Shown here one piece after another: positions 47,855-56,949 of a stretch of DNA of 64,000 nucleotides. A model generated the notes under the pieces. That model had not been told where the DNA came from and did not search any database. It saw nothing but the letters and a program-made list of their open reading frames with translations. Origin of the DNA: Histomonas meleagridis (Eukaryota; Parabasalia; Tritrichomonadida; Dientamoebidae). The first letter of the stretch is position 1. Every line of letters starts with the position of its first letter. The translations under genes and the position numbers were made by a program. The stretch is from the NCBI GenBank assembly GCA_020186115.1, contig WSYJ01000184.1:248001-312000 (forward strand). Reading direction: 5' to 3'.

Positions 47855-50605
47855 ATGTTTTTACTCTTCGCTGCTTTCTGCTTATCAGAATATTACACGA
47901 TAGATGCCGCAGAGGATGCCTATGACAATGGAATCGATGGATATGTCTACGATGGAAATTATATACCAGATGATAATCTTGAAAATGAATACAATAAAGA
48001 ATATGTAGATACATATGAAGAAAATGATTATGCATATGATGGGAGATACATCCCAGATATTGTTAATGAGTATTCAGTTAATGAACCAGAAGAAAATGGA
48101 TATGCATACGACGGTACATATATTCCAGAAGATGTCAACGATTATGTAATTTTAGATGAATCAGAAGAGAATGGTTATGAATATGATGGCACATACATTC
48201 CAGAAGAAAACCTGGAAAACGAAGGAATCTTCTATGAAGACTTCAAAGAGTATGTTGACACATATGAACCAGAAGAGAACGGATACGCATACGATGGCAC
48301 ATATGTTCCACAATATACCAAAGAGTATGTTGATGCATATGAAGCAGAAGAAAACGGCTATGCATACGATGGCACATACATACCAGAGCAAAACAACGAA
48401 TATGAAATTTTGGATGAACCAGAAGAAAACGGCTATGCATATGATGGCACATACATTCCAGAGGAAAACCTTGAAAACGAAGGAATCTTCTATGAAGATG
48501 GCAAAGAATATGTAAACGCATATGAAGCAGAAGAGAACGGCTATGCATATGATGGCACATATGTTCCACAATATACCAAAGAGTATGTTGATGCATATGA
48601 ACCAGAAGAGAACGGCTATGCATACGATGGAACATACATACCAGAGCAAAACAACGAATATGAAATTTTGGATGAACCAGAAGAAAACGGCTATGCATAT
48701 GATGGCACATACATTCCAGAGGAAAACCTTGAAAACGAAGGAATCTTCTATGAAGATGGCAAAGAATATGTAAACGCATATGAAGCAGAAGAGAACGGCT
48801 ATGCATACGATGGCACATATGTTCCAGAAGAAAACGGATACGCATATGATGGCACATACATTCCAGAAGAAAACGGCTATGCATATGATGGCACATACAT
48901 TCCAGAAGAAAACGGATACGCATATGATGGCACATATGTTCCAGAAGAAAACGGCTATGCATATGATGGCACATATGTTCCAGAAGAAAACGGATACGCA
49001 TATGATGGCACATACATTCCAGAAGAAAACGGCTATGCATATGATGGCACATATGTTCCAGAAGAAAACGGATACGCATATGATGGCACATACATTCCAG
49101 AAGAAAACGGCTATGCATATGATGGCACATACATTCCAGAAGAAAACGGATATGCATATGATGGCACATATGTTCCAGAAGAAAACGGATACGCATATGA
49201 TGGCACATACATTCCAGAAGAAAACGGCTATGCATATGATGGCACATATGTTCCAGAAGAAAACGGATATGCATATGATGGCACATACATTCCAGAAGAA
49301 AACGGCTATGCATATGATGGCACATATGTTCCAGAAGAAAACGGATACGCATATGATGGCACATATGTTCCAGAAGAAAACGGCTATGCATATGATGGCA
49401 CATACATTCCAGAAGAAAACGGATACGCATATGATGGCACATATGTTCCAGAAGAAAACGGATACGCATATGATGGCACATACATTCCAGAGGAAAACCT
49501 TGAAAACGAAGGAATCTTCTATGAAGATGGCAAAGAATATGTAAACGCATATGAAGCAGAAGAGAACGGCTATGCATACGATGGCACATACATTCCAGAG
49601 GAAAACCTTGAAAACGAAGGAATCTTCTATGAAGATGGCAAAGAATATGTAAACGCATATGAAGCAGAAGAGAACGGCTATGCATATGATGGCACATACA
49701 TTCCAGAGGAAAACCTTGAAAACGAAGGAATCTTCTATGAAGATGGCAAAGAATATGTAAACGCATATGAAGCAGAAGAGAACGGCTATGCATATGATGG
49801 CACATACATTCCAGAGGAAAACCTTGAAAACGAAGGAATCTTCTATGAAGATGGCAAAGAATATGTAAACGCATATGAAGCAGAAGAGAACGGCTATGCA
49901 TATGATGGCACATACATTCCAGAGGAAAACCTTGAAAACGAAGGAATCTTCTATGAAGATGGCAAAGAATATGTAAACGCATATGAAGCAGAAGAGAATG
50001 GCTATGCATATGATGGCACATATGTTCCACAATATACCAAAGAGTATGTTGATGCATATGAACCAGAAGAGAACGGCTATGCATACGATGGAACATACAT
50101 ACCAGAGCAAAACAACGAATATGAAATTTTGGATGAACCAGAAGAAAACGGCTATGCATATGATGGCACATACATTCCAGAGGAAAACCTTGAAAACGAA
50201 GGAATCTTCTATGAAGATGGCAAAGAATATGTAAACGCATATGAAGCAGAAGAGAACGGCTATGCATACGATGGCACATACATTCCAGAGGAAAACCTTG
50301 AAAACGAAGGAATCTTCTATGAAGACTTCAAAGAGTATGTTGACACATATGAAGCAGAAGAGAACGGATACGCATATGACGGCACGTACATTCCAGAAGA
50401 GAACGGATACGCATATGACGGCACGTACATTCCAGATGATAACAGCGCTGAAGCTGAATACGACGACAACGGCACATATAACATTGGCGATGCGCCTTCT
50501 TATGAACAAAACTCTGATAACGAAGTTACAGACAACAGCAATGAGCAATTTGAGTACGAAGACAATGGGATCTACGACATAGGCAATGCGCCTTCATATG
50601 AGTAA
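47855..50605 (+). CDS. secreted Tyr/Glu/Asp-rich tandem-repeat protein
   Basis: 916 residues. A hydrophobic signal peptide (about 1-11) starts the chain; no membrane helix follows. The bulk is built on the 13-residue unit EENGYAYDGTY(I/V)P. The organisation is hierarchical: degenerate units at the ends, 86-residue modules (containing QYTKEYVDAYE and EQNNEYEILDEPEE), a core of 18 tandem 13-mers, then five 36-residue units. Very acidic, with Tyr about every third to fifth residue, almost no Lys/Arg in the repeats and no Cys. This suggests an extended, secreted or coat protein, perhaps binding calcium or cross-linking through Tyr; function is unknown. No homologue recognised. Confidence 0.8.
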   Translation: MFLLFAAFCLSEYYTIDAAEDAYDNGIDGYVYDGNYIPDDNLENEYNKEYVDTYEENDYAYDGRYIPDIVNEYSVNEPEENGYAYDGTYIPEDVNDYVILDESEENGYEYDGTYIPEENLENEGIFYEDFKEYVDTYEPEENGYAYDGTYVPQYTKEYVDAYEAEENGYAYDGTYIPEQNNEYEILDEPEENGYAYDGTYIPEENLENEGIFYEDGKEYVNAYEAEENGYAYDGTYVPQYTKEYVDAYEPEENGYAYDGTYIPEQNNEYEILDEPEENGYAYDGTYIPEENLENEGIFYEDGKEYVNAYEAEENGYAYDGTYVPEENGYAYDGTYIPEENGYAYDGTYIPEENGYAYDGTYVPEENGYAYDGTYVPEENGYAYDGTYIPEENGYAYDGTYVPEENGYAYDGTYIPEENGYAYDGTYIPEENGYAYDGTYVPEENGYAYDGTYIPEENGYAYDGTYVPEENGYAYDGTYIPEENGYAYDGTYVPEENGYAYDGTYVPEENGYAYDGTYIPEENGYAYDGTYVPEENGYAYDGTYIPEENLENEGIFYEDGKEYVNAYEAEENGYAYDGTYIPEENLENEGIFYEDGKEYVNAYEAEENGYAYDGTYIPEENLENEGIFYEDGKEYVNAYEAEENGYAYDGTYIPEENLENEGIFYEDGKEYVNAYEAEENGYAYDGTYIPEENLENEGIFYEDGKEYVNAYEAEENGYAYDGTYVPQYTKEYVDAYEPEENGYAYDGTYIPEQNNEYEILDEPEENGYAYDGTYIPEENLENEGIFYEDGKEYVNAYEAEENGYAYDGTYIPEENLENEGIFYEDFKEYVDTYEAEENGYAYDGTYIPEENGYAYDGTYIPDDNSAEAEYDDNGTYNIGDAPSYEQNSDNEVTDNSNEQFEYEDNGIYDIGNAPSYE
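48311..48826 (+). repeat. two tandem 258-bp modules
   Basis: Copy 1 is 48311-48568 and copy 2 is 48569-48826, each encoding 86 residues that begin QYTKEYVDAYE. A third, similar start occurs at 50030. Copies are nearly identical in DNA. Confidence 0.8.
48788..49489 (+). repeat. 18 tandem 39-bp units
   Basis: Eighteen consecutive units of EENGYAYDGTY(I/V)P with few differences: Ile/Val at one site and GGATAC/GGATAT/GGCTAT at Gly-Tyr. The units are in the 702 bp expected for 18 x 39. Confidence 0.9.
49490..50029 (+). repeat. five tandem 108-bp units
   Basis: Five consecutive copies of a 36-residue unit beginning EENLENEGIFYEDGKEY and ending EENGYAYDGTY(I/V)P, so each includes one 13-mer. Copies are almost identical at the DNA level, implying recent expansion. 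Confidence 0.9.
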
Positions 50606-50804
50606 ACTCTAAAACGAGGTGACGTACTGAAATGTTTGACGTATTTTTTTAGTTTTTGACTTTTTTCAAAATCGAAATTTGGTTTCACCGATGTTAATTT
50701 TATCGGAAATTGTTACTTTAACTATTTGTCCAAGGCTAAAACAAATGATAAAACAGAAATTTAATTTTTAATTGTTCCTTTTCAATGAAAAGTGGCAGCT
50801 AATA

Positions 50805-51464
50805 ATGATTAAAAGTAACCCTTTAGCTCCTGGCTTCAAAGGAAATAACCAAACGTTTCGCAACCCCGGTCTACGAAATCACGCACACCAGACACATGGA
50901 TCTACAACAAGAAATATTCAATTCGAAACACTGGACAAAAATCTTGAGGCAATTATTAGCTTACCTGAAGGAGAAGATAAAATAGAATGGTTTGCTTACA
51001 ACGTTTTTGACTTTCACAGACAAGTAACAATGCTTTTTTCTGCAGTAACTGAGTATTGTACAGTCGAAAATTGTCCTGTAATGACAGCAGGAAGTGGTTA
51101 CAAATATTTATGGAGTGAACAAGGATCAAAGCCTTGTGAAGTATCTGCTCCTGAATACATAGCAAGACTTCTTAAATGGATTCAAAATCTTTTAGACGAT
51201 GAAAACATTTTCCCATCAACACCAGGGGTTCCATTTAAAAACAACATTGAAAGCGTTATAAGAACCATAATGAAAAGACTTTTTCGTGTTTATGCTCATT
51301 TTTATTATCATCACTTAAAACATTTCAAGATTTTGCAAATTGAAATTTACCTTAATACTTCATTCAAACACTTTATTTTGTTTAACAAACGATATCAACT
51401 TATTGAGCCGGCATCTTTGGATCCTCTCAGAGACCTAGTCAACTTCATCACCAGAGAAAGTTGA
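50805..51464 (+). CDS. MOB1: MOB1-type kinase activator
   Basis: 219 residues from ATG 50805. Mob1/phocein domain with zinc ligands Cys85, Cys90, His165 and His170 (CTVENC and AHFYYH), and SAPEYIARLLKWIQ and LNTSFKHF segments of the conserved core. MOB1 binds NDR/LATS kinases in mitotic exit and Hippo-type signalling. An Inr/M5-like CCTTTTCAATG precedes, but its ATG (50785) is out of frame and opens a five-codon ORF before the true start. An N-terminal Thr-rich HGSTTRN stretch could be the phospho-regulated tail. Confidence 0.92.
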   Translation: MIKSNPLAPGFKGNNQTFRNPGLRNHAHQTHGSTTRNIQFETLDKNLEAIISLPEGEDKIEWFAYNVFDFHRQVTMLFSAVTEYCTVENCPVMTAGSGYKYLWSEQGSKPCEVSAPEYIARLLKWIQNLLDDENIFPSTPGVPFKNNIESVIRTIMKRLFRVYAHFYYHHLKHFKILQIEIYLNTSFKHFILFNKRYQLIEPASLDPLRDLVNFITRES

Positions 51465-52037
51465 TGCATTAGTGTATTCCTAGTTGTAACTTTAAATAAC
51501 ATTTTTTGTTCGAAATGGAAAATGCAACAAATAAACGGTCGTTTGAGGAAAGATATCCTTTTTCTGGGAATACAGATAAGAAATCAAATAATTATGAAAA
51601 ATATTAAATATACATAACAGATATTTTTTAATTTTTTATTAAAAAGAAAATTTTCTGATGTTTAATTTAATCAATTTGATTAAAAAAAATTCAAAATTTC
51701 CCTTTGGAATTGACTTTTAAAAATAATACACAATGCTGAATATATTTTATGATGTTGTTTTAATAAATAAAGAAATATGAAATATCAATAAAATCGTATA
51801 GCAAAAAGTTATTAAATTTTTTGTTATTCATATGAAATATATTTTGTGTCTTCAAATACATCCTATGGAGATTTTTCATTATTTCTTTCTTTATTTTTTT
51901 GAATCACAAGATCATTTAAGCGAAAAAACTTATTCTCGAACGATAGTAAAATGTTTAGCAGCGGTTTTTCGACACATCAGAGCCCTATTTAAAAACAAGA
52001 CACTTTTGAATAAAACAAAGAATGTTCCAGAAAATTT
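51465..52037. other. AT-rich spacer
   Basis: No gene recognised. Plus-strand open frames at the right end overlap the eL21 gene in antisense and are judged non-coding. Confidence 0.35.
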
Positions 52038-52523
52038 TTACCAAGTTTCACGGAATGGTGTGAAGCAAACAGCCTTAATGACTTCTGGCTTTACAACGTG
52101 TGCTTCTTTAGGTTGAGCTGGGAGACGCTTAAGAGCTGACTTTTCAAGTTTGATTCCCTTTTCCTTAGCTTCTTTCTTAAGTTTTTGTGTTTGTGCAACA
52201 CGGTTCTTGAAGTCATCTCTGCACTTTGAATGTTGGATGTGCTCTGTGCGAACATAAATGCGCTTTGGAGCAATATGGTTATTAACACGACGATAAATCA
52301 AAAGACCGACTGCGTGTGGAGAAACGTTCCAAACTGTACCAGTGCGACCATTGTAAAGGCGATGTGGCATACCCTTCATGACTGCTGAGTTCACATGAAC
52401 ATCGACGATGTCTCCGATTCTGAAAGTACGAAGTTGTTGTGATGGAGCTGGCATTCCATGCTTCCTGAACTTACGTGCGAAAAGGTATCTTGTTCCCCAA
52501 CGAAGACCTGCTGTGTGACCCAT
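52038..52523 (-). CDS. RPL21: 60S ribosomal protein eL21
   Basis: 161 residues, the usual eL21 length. Starts MGHTAGLRWGTRYLFARKFRKHG and shows FRIGDIVDVHVN, GRTGTVWNVSPHAVG and YVRTEHIQHSKCRDDF blocks. Large-subunit protein near the central protuberance. Codon use typical of highly expressed genes. M3 and M5 elements lie directly upstream of the ATG. Confidence 0.97.
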   Translation of the reverse strand: MGHTAGLRWGTRYLFARKFRKHGMPAPSQQLRTFRIGDIVDVHVNSAVMKGMPHRLYNGRTGTVWNVSPHAVGLLIYRRVNNHIAPKRIYVRTEHIQHSKCRDDFKNRVAQTQKLKKEAKEKGIKLEKSALKRLPAQPKEAHVVKPEVIKAVCFTPFRETW

Positions 52524-52529
52524 TCTGAT

Positions 52530-52548
52530 AAAGGTCGACCAAACCGCA
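52530..52548 (-). promoter_or_regulatory. M3 (TGCGGTTT) and M5 (CCTTT) core promoter of eL21
   Basis: Minus strand: TGCGGTTT (52541-52548) then CCTTT (52530-52534), 6 nt before the ATG. Same order and similar spacing as for the uS5 gene at 19.15 kb. Confidence 0.6.
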
Positions 52549-52618
52549 AAAAACGTTTAGTAATGCACAGAGACCGTTAACACGAGGAACGATAACACAA
52601 ATAAATAGTTTACATAGT

Positions 52619-54058
52619 TCATGGAAAAATTGCTAAAATTTCGTCAACAAATCTTGTGAGCAAATTAGGACCAAACCTTAATGATTCTAAAGTCCCTCTA
52701 ATTATGTTCTGTAACTCATTCTTATCAATTCCAAAATCTACTCTTATCAATGGCATTGGTAATCTGCACCATGGATAATGATTTGGAATGGTGAAAACAA
52801 GTGCAAAACGAACGTTTCTAACTTTCGATGAAACTACAAAAGAAACGTTTTGGTGATCAAGAAACAAATATGGAACTTTTGACAAGAGCGAAATCATTTC
52901 TTGATGATATTTTTTGTCGCGTGAATGTATTGCGATATGACTAAACAACGGAACTGTGTTTGTTGAAGTCAATTTTGCATTTGAAATTTGTTTATATTTA
53001 GAAATAATCGAAACTTTGAATGTTGTATTTGTCATGAGACAAGTAACTTTAAATGGTAAACATTTACAAAGGAGAGTATACATCGCTTTAGAATTTTCTT
53101 TTGGCGAGTTTGTTCTGTTTTGAAGAGTACTGATTGCTTCATTAAGTTGCCTAGTTTTGTCGACCGTTTGGGTCATGGGTAAAGTATTGATTTTGGCTGC
53201 GGGTAAAGCATTGATTTGGGTTGTAGGTAAAGTATTGATTTGGGACGTGGGTAAAGTATTGATTTGGGTTGTGGGTAAAGTATTGATTTGATCGTTTTTG
53301 GGGTACTCCGATTTATTGATCGTTAAATCTTCTTCTTTCTCTTTGGGTTTAGGTTGTTTTTGTTGGAGTTTAGATTGTACTGGTCGTAGTGGAATTGTGT
53401 CATCATCTAAATCTAAGTTCAATTGTCGATTCTTTGAGAGGATTTGATTAAAAGCTGCTGTATTGAGATCATCAATTGGTTGTTTCTTTAAAATTGATTT
53501 CTTTGGAAGGAGGAAAATTTCGTCTGTTGTATCATTAGGATTGGATGTGAATTTTGATTGAACAGGTTCTCCAAATGAAATGTGATCATTGTTTTGTGTT
53601 TTAGGTTTCATATCAAACACAGCTTCACCGCCTCTCTTTAACAAATTGAAGTCATGATTTGTAACTAATGGTGATGGACGAAAACTTACTTTAGATTTGA
53701 AAATGCTTGATTCAGGTGATTCTTGGAGACCTGCGACTGTTGGTGTTCCAGGAGTCATTACCTGGCTTTGTTGAAAATTATTGAAATCTTTTAATAAATC
53801 TGATAAAGTTGGAATTGAAATATTTAAATGACTTAAATTGTTTTCTTGCGGTTCTTGTTGTGGCTGTTGTTGAAAAGGATCAAATGCTAATGTTATTGTA
53901 TCAGGATCGTCAAATTTAAGTTGCTTTTTAATATTTGATGGTTTAGAGACAAACATCTTTCCTCCTGCATTAAGGTTTCTGTTTTCGATGCCTCTTCGAA
54001 AAGAATTTCCGGGTTTTCGTGGTGGTAGATCAACTTGAAAAGGCGGGTCTTCAAACAT
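52619..54058 (-). CDS. KNL1/Spc105-like kinetochore scaffold candidate
   Basis: 479 residues from ATG 54058. The N-terminal 300 residues are disordered and hold both docking motifs for protein phosphatase 1: KVSF at 123-126 (RVxF type) and SILK at 188-191. Repeats of QINTLPTT follow at about 257-297. The C-terminal 130 residues look like a folded RWD-type domain (VRNVRFALVFTIPNHYPWCRLP). SILK plus RVxF plus a C-terminal RWD is the layout of KNL1/Spc7, though the order of the two motifs is reversed here. KNL1 recruits PP1 and checkpoint proteins to kinetochores. Another PP1-binding protein is possible. Confidence 0.45.
   Translation of the reverse strand: MFEDPPFQVDLPPRKPGNSFRRGIENRNLNAGGKMFVSKPSNIKKQLKFDDPDTITLAFDPFQQQPQQEPQENNLSHLNISIPTLSDLLKDFNNFQQSQVMTPGTPTVAGLQESPESSIFKSKVSFRPSPLVTNHDFNLLKRGGEAVFDMKPKTQNNDHISFGEPVQSKFTSNPNDTTDEIFLLPKKSILKKQPIDDLNTAAFNQILSKNRQLNLDLDDDTIPLRPVQSKLQQKQPKPKEKEEDLTINKSEYPKNDQINTLPTTQINTLPTSQINTLPTTQINALPAAKINTLPMTQTVDKTRQLNEAISTLQNRTNSPKENSKAMYTLLCKCLPFKVTCLMTNTTFKVSIISKYKQISNAKLTSTNTVPLFSHIAIHSRDKKYHQEMISLLSKVPYLFLDHQNVSFVVSSKVRNVRFALVFTIPNHYPWCRLPMPLIRVDFGIDKNELQNIIRGTLESLRFGPNLLTRFVDEILAIFP
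53168..53290 (-). repeat. 24-bp tandem repeats in KNL1-like gene
   Basis: About five units encoding QINTLPTT or close variants (QINTLPTS, QINALPAA, KINTLPMT). Confidence 0.8.
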
Positions 54059-54911
54059 CTGATTATTGTAAACGGTATACAAAAATAAACGGTCTTAACA
54101 CTTTTCCTGACTTTTTGTGTGAATTCACACATCAAAAAATAAACATGATGAGTTTAAATGACATGTTTGCATAACGAAATAGTAAAAATTCTATTAAATT
54201 TACAATAAATATACAAACATACATATAATCCAATCAATCGCTAATTTATTATCGGGAAGTTTTAATTATCATTATCCGTTAATATATAATTATTCTAAGG
54301 TGGCGGATAATATGCTTTTTATATGTTGCAAATATAATGTTTGAAGAAAAGATTTTTGTTATCCAGATATTTATTTAAAGCATCCATCGGATCTAAATTC
54401 ATATGTTTCAATATATTGTTTTTTCATCATATGATCCTATAAGAAGACATTTGTTTGCTATTTTAATCCTGAATCAGATTCTGATTAATTTGATAAACAA
54501 AATTGAAAATACATTTGTTTCAAATCTTTCAAGTTATTAAGAAATAGTATTTGATAACATTCAAATGAAAAATTTTGTTGTTTGATGAGAATTTTCTTTT
54601 TGACAAATTTCTAACAAGATTTAACGATCTCCATAACGTCTTTCGACAGAGGACAAACAAAAAGATCTACATAAACCAGTCAAATTCGGTTCACAAACGA
54701 TTATTGTTGTAAGCGTTGTATTTGTTGTAAAAACGCTTTTTCTGTAACGAAAGTAAAAATCGTGTACAATTTGTGTCAAATATTTTCAATTGAAATTGTT
54801 ATTTCAAAAACAATTGAAAAGCTTTTCAATGTGTTAACAATTTTTTTTATTAATTTAGCTTTATCATGACAATTAACTTCAAACGAAGTTTGAACATTAA
54901 TATTTTCTATT
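54059..54911. other. AT-rich spacer; M3-like elements at left end
   Basis: On the minus strand TACCGTTT (54070-54077) and GACCGTTT (54087-54094), both fitting M3, precede the KNL1-like ATG. The rest is AT-rich; a 27-codon ORF near 54320-54405 (minus) is probably chance. Confidence 0.4.
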
Positions 54912-56153
54912 TTATGCTTTAACGCTTTTTGGGATTGATCTTGGTAAAACAGGTGGTCTTGGAATTGCAGGATTACTTCTCGGGAATGTTAATTTCACTT
55001 CTTTTTCTTCGCGAATCTGATCATCTAGCGAGTGTGTTTCTGATGAGCAGCTCATTTCATCTTCTTTCTTAAAAAAATTCATTAATTCATTTCCACCAGA
55101 AGAGGAATCCATATCAGAAGTCTGATATTGGACTTTCATTGAGTTGCGATTGCTTTGGGTTGAGCAGCAATTACGGCTGATAGTATTAACACGTGTTTGT
55201 GCGAAAAAGGTCTTGGGAGAACTCCGAAGTGGTGCTTGTGCGGAAGAAATAATGGTCTCCTTTTGGAATGTGTTCGATATTGTCCAGTCATATTTATAAT
55301 CGTATTGATAGCCATTGCTTATGAAAAGGTCGCGGAACATTTTGCGATATCGAGAATACTCAGGTTCATCTGTGAACTCCAGTTGCCTAACAAGACGGAG
55401 GTATTCAGCAAATTCTGGTGGGAGGCCTTCGCAAACTCGAGATAATGGAATGATTTCTTTATAATCGCAGATCATTTGGAATTTAGACTTATTCCTACTA
55501 CCAGATAAGCCAATCCATGGAAGTGATCCCTTAAGAAGATAGACCAATACATATCCAAGAGATTCCATATCATCACGTCTAGACTGCTCAAACCCTTTGA
55601 GGGCATTAACAGATGCATATCTAGCAGTTCCCGTGAGATTCTTTCCTTCAATTAGTGGAATATGTTTTAACTTTGAATCCCTATATTTCTTGGAAAGTCC
55701 AAAATCAATAATGTATAACTGGTTGCCCTTGCTCCCAAGACCCATAACAAAGTTCTCGGGCTTTATATCTCTATGAATGAAGGATTTTTTGTGGAGATAC
55801 TCAACACTTGATATCATTTGATCAGCTAACATCAGTACTGTCTTCAAAGATAGTTTCTGACGAGTGTTGAATAAGGATTCGATTGATTTACCGAATAAAT
55901 CCATCACCATTATATCATCTGTTGCTTGACTTCCAAACCAATAAATTTTCCCTGTGTTAACAGACCCTGCAAATACATTGTAAAGTTTTGCTTCATATTT
56001 AAGTTGTGGGCACTTAGTACGATTATCCTCAATTTTGGCTGCATAAAGACGGCCGCTTTTGTCTTGACATACAAAGATTTCTCCGAAACTTCCTGAGCCA
56101 ATCTTGTTGAGCAAGTTATACTTGTTCTTGATTTTAAGTGGTTTGCACTTCAT
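54912..56153 (-). CDS. casein kinase 1 family Ser/Thr kinase
   Basis: 413 residues. Kinase domain about 13-285: Gly-rich loop GSGSFGE at 19-25, Lys40, catalytic HRDIKPENF (Asp129), DFG at 150-152, and the CK1 signature GTARYASVNALKGFEQSRRDDMESLGY replacing the usual APE. The C-terminal tail (about 290-413) is Ser/Pro-rich and basic, probably regulatory by autophosphorylation. CK1 kinases act on pre-phosphorylated or acidic sites in transport, growth and cell-cycle control. ATG with neighbours on the same strand. Confidence 0.95.
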   Translation of the reverse strand: MKCKPLKIKNKYNLLNKIGSGSFGEIFVCQDKSGRLYAAKIEDNRTKCPQLKYEAKLYNVFAGSVNTGKIYWFGSQATDDIMVMDLFGKSIESLFNTRQKLSLKTVLMLADQMISSVEYLHKKSFIHRDIKPENFVMGLGSKGNQLYIIDFGLSKKYRDSKLKHIPLIEGKNLTGTARYASVNALKGFEQSRRDDMESLGYVLVYLLKGSLPWIGLSGSRNKSKFQMICDYKEIIPLSRVCEGLPPEFAEYLRLVRQLEFTDEPEYSRYRKMFRDLFISNGYQYDYKYDWTISNTFQKETIISSAQAPLRSSPKTFFAQTRVNTISRNCCSTQSNRNSMKVQYQTSDMDSSSGGNELMNFFKKEDEMSCSSETHSLDDQIREEKEVKLTFPRSNPAIPRPPVLPRSIPKSVKA

Positions 56154-56949
56154 TCTGATTTTTATTGTGAATCAAAAAATTTTACAACAAAACCGTATTT
56201 TTCTATACATTATATCATACTTGAATTCCGTTTGTCACAAATACAATAAAAAACCTCCAAAATAAAATCAAAATTCTCTCTTTAGTTCTCTGAAATTGTG
56301 CTTATTAACTGGAAACTATAGCATATAAAATAAAACCAAAACAATGAATTAAATTGTATTTTATAAATATGGATATAATACATATTTGTCTCATTTATAT
56401 TTTTTTTTTTATTACTTTATGTATTGATAACTGTTCTCTTCAAAATTGTTCGATATGTATTTCTTCATATTTTCATCTGTACAGGATTCTGCAGCGGCGA
56501 TATTCGTAACGACCTAATCACTTTTTGAAAGCGTAAAAAACGAGCAAATTAATTCAATAATTCCGGAACTGATCAGTTGGAAATTGAAAGGAGCATTGAA
56601 ACTCAGCTGTCAAAAGTCACCAGCGTCATCAAATTTTGAATATTGATAACTTTACAATTTACGTGGCCATTGAAAATGCCATGACAAAACGTTACGGTAA
56701 AGAAAACAAATTTTGCCTACCGTCAAACCGTACCGCAGAAAACGGTTATTATTGGAGAAAACAACAAAACCAAAGTCAATCAGTGAAAAATCGGTTCCAT
56801 TGTTGTCTAAAATATGCGATCCCACTTTTTTCCAATGGAGGGCAAAGGCATCTCAATCAAAACATAAAAAATTCTTTTTTTAAAGAAAAAATATCAAAAT
56901 GATTTTTGGGCAAATATTGATTTATTTTTGAAACACACCAAATCATTAC
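56154..56949. other. spacer with a cluster of Myb/M3-like sites and a 12-bp palindrome
   Basis: Contains AACTGATCAGTT (56567-56578), a perfect palindrome. Between 56690 and 56755 lie ACGTTACGGT, TACCGTCA, AACCGTACCG and AACGGTTA-type sites in about 65 bp. No gene with ATG follows on either strand at the expected distance. Confidence 0.35.

Noticed and set aside
48161-50548. 795-codon antisense frame, and other long antisense and shifted frames, over the repeat gene
   Set aside because: They stay open only because the repeat unit has no stop in those frames; the products are odd Cys/Ile/Phe- or His/Cys/Met-rich repeats, while the sense frame has a signal peptide and ATG.
56636-56902. 88-codon plus-strand frame
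   Set aside because: Starts with TTG, low-complexity, no recognisable domain; overlaps the Myb-site cluster.
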